DNA of 64,000 bases from an uncultured Ruegeria sp. (GTDB lineage: Bacteria; Pseudomonadota; Alphaproteobacteria; Rhodobacterales; Rhodobacteraceae): assembly GCF_947497005.1 (NCBI RefSeq), contig NZ_CANMFF010000011.1:62001-126000 (forward strand). The letters are read 5' to 3'. How positions within the stretch are numbered: position 1 is the stretch's first letter; every line of letters begins with the position of its first letter. A model generated the notes under the pieces. It was not told the DNA's origin, did no database searches, and saw only the letters and a program-made list of their open reading frames with translations. This document shows, piece after piece, positions 61,393 to 64,000 of the stretch. A program made the position numbers and the translations under genes.

Positions 61393-62339
61393 ACGGGGTT
61401 GGGCAGCGCCCTGCCCGCCACAAAGGCGGCCACGTTGTCCAGCGCCATATGGCCCATGTTGCTGCGCACCTCTTCGGTGGCTGTGCCCAGATGGGGCAAC
61501 AGAGTGACGTTCTCCATCTCACAGAGGGCCTGCGGCATTTTGGGCTCGAACTCGTAAACGTCCAGCCCCGCCCCCGCGATCTGTCGGTTTTCCAGCGCCG
61601 AGATCAGCGCGGCTTCGTCCACGACCTCGCCGCGTGCGATATTGATCAGAATGGCCGACAGGTTCATCGCCTCAAGGGTCTGCGCATTGATCAGGTGGCG
61701 TGTTTCAGCGCCCCCAGGGACCGCGAGCACAAGGAAATCGACCGAAGCCGCCAGTTTGTGCAGGTCAGGCGTGAACTCTGCCGCGAAGTCCAGATCTTTT
61801 GCACTGCGGGACTGGTAGGCCACCTGCATTCCAAAGCCGAAATGGCACCGGCGGGCGATGGCTTGTCCGATGCGGCCCATCCCCACGATACCGACGCGCT
61901 TGCCCGTTACATGATGGCCAAGCATCTGCGTCGGGTGCCAGCCCTGCCATTGACCCGCACGGACCAGTCGTTCGCCTTCGCCTGCGCGGCGCGCTGTGGT
62001 CAGCAGCAGGGTCATCGCGATGTCAGCCGTTGCATCGGTCACTGCGCCGGGTGTGTTGGTCACCTCGACGCCCGCCGCGCGTGCGGACTGAACGTCAATA
62101 TGGTTATAGCCGACGCCGAAATTGGCCAGCAGCTTGCACTGCGGCGAGCCAGCGTCCGCAAAGATCTGAGCCGAGAACTGATCGCCCAATGTCGGCACGA
62201 CCACGTCGAATTCCGCCAGCGCGGACAGCATTTCCTGCTGTGACATGGGCAGGGTGTTCTCGCGTATCTCCACGTCGAACTCGGCGCGGGCGCGGGCCTC
62301 GACCACCGGGGTCATCGGTCGTGCAATCAACAGTTTCAT
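61389..62339 (-). CDS. D-2-hydroxyacid dehydrogenase (glyoxylate/hydroxypyruvate reductase-like)
   Basis: The 316-residue enzyme has the substrate-domain motif LANFGVGYNHIDV, the Rossmann motif GIVGMGRIGQAIA, and the catalytic Arg (ILINIARGEVVDE), Glu and His (LLPHLGTATEE). It reduces glyoxylate, hydroxypyruvate or similar with NAD(P)H. The stop of csaA overlaps its start (one-base shared position 62339), so these genes form an operon with proC. Confidence 0.88.
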   Translation of the reverse strand: MKLLIARPMTPVVEARARAEFDVEIRENTLPMSQQEMLSALAEFDVVVPTLGDQFSAQIFADAGSPQCKLLANFGVGYNHIDVQSARAAGVEVTNTPGAVTDATADIAMTLLLTTARRAGEGERLVRAGQWQGWHPTQMLGHHVTGKRVGIVGMGRIGQAIARRCHFGFGMQVAYQSRSAKDLDFAAEFTPDLHKLAASVDFLVLAVPGGAETRHLINAQTLEAMNLSAILINIARGEVVDEAALISALENRQIAGAGLDVYEFEPKMPQALCEMENVTLLPHLGTATEEVRSNMGHMALDNVAAFVAGRALPNPV

Positions 62340-62677
62340 CAGTGCATCCGCCCGCCAGTTGGAACTTTGCCGTCAGGTCCAATCAAAACGATCTCGCCAC
62401 TTTCATCGGGCAGACCCAACACCAGAACCTCGGACATGAACCTGCCGATCTGGCGCGGAGGGAAATTGACCACGGCCATGACCTGCTTGCCCACCAATGT
62501 CGACGGATCGTAATGCGCGGTAATCTGAGCCGAGGTCTTGCGCTCGCCAATCTCATCGCCGAAATCGATCCACATCTTGATCGCGGGTTTGCGGGCCTCG
62601 GGATAGGGCTCGGCGCGGATGACCTCACCCACACGGATGTCGACCTTGAGAAAGTCGACAAAAGAAATCTCACTCAC
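62339..62677 (-). CDS. csaA: tRNA-binding protein CsaA
   Basis: The 112-residue protein matches CsaA (EISFVDFLKVDIRVG, a tRNA-binding OB fold related to the Trbp111/MetG C-terminal domain, ending PDGKVPTGGRMH). It binds tRNA and has chaperone activity in Bacillus. The start is a GTG at 62677 with AAGGAG 7 bases upstream; it overlaps the proC stop by eight bases. The longer frame to 62752 runs through the proC end and is rejected. Confidence 0.9.
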   Translation of the reverse strand: MSEISFVDFLKVDIRVGEVIRAEPYPEARKPAIKMWIDFGDEIGERKTSAQITAHYDPSTLVGKQVMAVVNFPPRQIGRFMSEVLVLGLPDESGEIVLIGPDGKVPTGGRMH

Positions 62678-63485
62678 GTGACAGCTCCTTGGATCGGTCG
62701 GTTGCAGCCTTGACGGCGCGGTGCAGCAGATCGGGGAACCCCTGTTCATCATGCATCAGCACCTCAAGCGCAGCCTGAGTGGTGCCGTTTGGCGAGGTTA
62801 CGTTGACGCGCAGTTGCGTCGGGTCTTCTTCGGCGGCCATGGCCAACGCTCCGGCACCGGCCACGGTGGATTTGGCCAGCTTCATCGCCATCTCCGCAGG
62901 CAGGCCATGTGCCTCACCTGCAGCGGCAAGGGTTTCGATCAGGTGGAAAACATAGGCCGGACCCGACCCGCTGAGGCCGGTCACGGCATCCATCTGGGAC
63001 TCAACGTCCAGTCGCACGGTCTCGCCCACAGCAGACAACAGGCTTTCCGCCAAGGACAAATCATCGTCAGAGGCGTGGCTGTTTCCGATCAGAGCCGTTA
63101 TGCCCTGACGGATGGCAGCGGGGGTGTTGGGCATGGCGCGAACAATCGGGGTATCACTGCCCAATACGGATTCGAACGTGGCAATCGAAGTGCCCGCAGC
63201 GACTGAAACAAACAGGCTGCTACCACCGCCCAGCGCCTGTATCGCGGGCAAAGCGTCACCCATCATCTGCGGCTTGACTGCAACCAGCACCACGGCGGGG
63301 GATTCGGGCAAGGGAGTGTTGATGTTGACGCCTTGCGCCTTCAGCCAGTCGGACGGATACGGGTCGATCACCCAAACGGACGCTGGCGGGAGGCCGTGTT
63401 CCAGCCACCCCGCCAGCATTGCGGACCCCATCTTTCCGCACCCCAGAAGCACAAGCCCCTGTTCGGCTACACGCGTCATGTCCAT
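62670..63485 (-). CDS. proC: Pyrroline-5-carboxylate reductase
   Basis: The 271-residue enzyme has the Rossmann motif LLGCGKMGSAMLAGW, VVLVAVKPQMMGDAL, MPNTPAAIRQG and the C-terminal signature (VTGLSGSGPAYVFHLIETL). It makes proline with NADPH. It begins an operon with csaA and the hydroxyacid dehydrogenase. GGAGGGG lies 4-10 bases before ATG 63485. Its product is what putA in this window degrades. Confidence 0.95.
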   Translation of the reverse strand: MDMTRVAEQGLVLLGCGKMGSAMLAGWLEHGLPPASVWVIDPYPSDWLKAQGVNINTPLPESPAVVLVAVKPQMMGDALPAIQALGGGSSLFVSVAAGTSIATFESVLGSDTPIVRAMPNTPAAIRQGITALIGNSHASDDDLSLAESLLSAVGETVRLDVESQMDAVTGLSGSGPAYVFHLIETLAAAGEAHGLPAEMAMKLAKSTVAGAGALAMAAEEDPTQLRVNVTSPNGTTQAALEVLMHDEQGFPDLLHRAVKAATDRSKELSRE

Positions 63486-63524
63486 TTGCCCCTCCCGCGT
63501 TACAAATCGGTTCGGGGCAAAGCT

Positions 63525-64000
63525 TTACGCCCGGCCGTAGGCCTCTGCAATGGCCACTTGCATCGCGTCTTCTGCCTCCCGGTTGCCCCAGGTGACCAGT
63601 TGGATCGCCGGATAATACCGTTCAGCGCTCATGACAGCAGCGGTGATCATCGTGTCGATCTGTTCGGCACTGGCTGTCTGCCCTCCTGCAAGGACCAGCC
63701 CATAGCGATAGACCATCAGCTTCTGTTTCGCCCAATAGGTAAAGGCACCTGCCCAGCACTGATCATTCATCTTGTTGAGCAACTCATAAAGCTGCATTTC
63801 GCGATCAGCCGGCGGCTCCATTTCGAACGAACACACCATACGCAGCGTTTCGTCATAGTTGGACCAGGCCAGCGTGATCGAATAGGTACGCCATTGGCCT
63901 TCAACCGCCATCGCAATCTGATCGTCGCCAATACGATCGAAATCCCAGTCGTGATGTTCGGCCAGATGTTCAACTATGTCGATCGGATGAAGGTCTTCTT
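63525..64000 (-). CDS. YbjN-domain protein, 5' end cut by window
   Basis: The frame is open from the right edge, so the true start lies outside; 158 codons minus the stop are visible (EDLHPIDIVEHLAEHHDWDF at the edge). The body (WRTYSITLAWSNYDETLRMV, ELLNKMNDQCWAGAFTYW, VYRYGLVLAGGQ) matches the YbjN fold, a type III chaperone-like domain of unknown role in envelope physiology. A shorter reading from 63911 would cut conserved residues. It lies 39 bases before proC, so it may be in the same operon. Confidence 0.85.
   Translation of the reverse strand, partial: EDLHPIDIVEHLAEHHDWDFDRIGDDQIAMAVEGQWRTYSITLAWSNYDETLRMVCSFEMEPPADREMQLYELLNKMNDQCWAGAFTYWAKQKLMVYRYGLVLAGGQTASAEQIDTMITAAVMSAERYYPAIQLVTWGNREAEDAMQVAIAEAYGRA

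Noticed and set aside
61251..62243. 330-codon plus-strand frame opposite the 2-hydroxyacid dehydrogenase
   Set aside because: Overlaps tdk and runs antisense to a clear dehydrogenase; low-complexity composition.
1..64000. CRISPR arrays, insertion sequences, prophage or rRNA/tRNA genes
   Set aside because: No spaced direct-repeat array, transposase, integrase, phage structural gene or RNA gene was recognised; intergenic gaps are short and mostly explained.

Overview
The window reads as a chromosomal segment of a marine alphaproteobacterium of the Roseobacter group (Rhodobacteraceae; Ruegeria-like). This rests on high-GC codon use, the family set (fused DctQM TRAP permease, DUF1467, DUF167, small Cys-rich DUF6455-type proteins, PutA without a DNA-binding domain paired with an Lrp-type PutR, HemP, short one-domain YigZ), tight ATGA gene overlaps, and no sign of prophage, IS elements, CRISPR or RNA genes. 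Identity is inferred from protein content only; no rRNA is present.

Layout. 1-1.7 kb: the 3' part of a Cu(I) P-type ATPase with its cueR regulator. 1.8-5.8 kb: a beta-hydroxyacid dehydrogenase and a 1021-residue fusion of a kinase, an M23 peptidase and a class-III aminotransferase. 5.8-9.4 kb: hemP with an unknown partner, gph and a SulP transporter. 9.4-16.6 kb: a lactate module (quinone-type D-lactate dehydrogenase, FMN L-lactate dehydrogenase, fused TRAP permease, TRAP binding protein) opposite a GntR/FCD regulator, with two matching 19-bp operator candidates in the divergent region. 16.7-22.1 kb: a TPR protein, putR/putA and a rhomboid protease. 22.1-24.9 kb: suhB-type phosphatase and divergent metR/metF. 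25-28.9 kb: J-domain protein, YHS-domain protein, YghU-type GST, SseB-like protein and an Fe-S uracil-DNA glycosylase homologue. 29.1-33.7 kb: a capsule/Kdo operon (kpsT, kpsE, metal-type kdsA, phosphomannomutase). 33.7-37.2 kb: asmA-like gene and rimO.

37.3-44.2 kb is a patchwork of small genes: a His/Lys-rich secreted protein, a lipoprotein, a two-motif CDGSH protein facing three tandem Cys-rich paralogues, YigZ, an M48 lipoprotein, DUF167, a nitroreductase with an EI24/CysZ-type membrane protein, DUF1467, methylmalonyl-CoA epimerase and a stand-alone receiver protein. 44.2-52.1 kb: aspS, a CPBP protease, pabC-like and pabB genes, carB and a 24-residue lipoprotein. 52.1-56.7 kb: an RND efflux operon headed by its MarR regulator. 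56.9-64 kb: a KAS III-type synthase, a large GT-C-like membrane protein, a small helix-turn-helix-like protein, tdk, a 2-hydroxyacid dehydrogenase, csaA, proC and the truncated ybjN-type gene at the right edge.

The most coherent systems are lactate uptake and oxidation with its own repressor, proline catabolism, MetR-controlled methyl supply, and capsule export with Kdo synthesis. The least understood are the three-domain fusion protein at 2.7 kb and the CDGSH/three-paralogue Cys-rich cluster at 38.2-39.2 kb. Function calls come from reading motifs; no database search was run.
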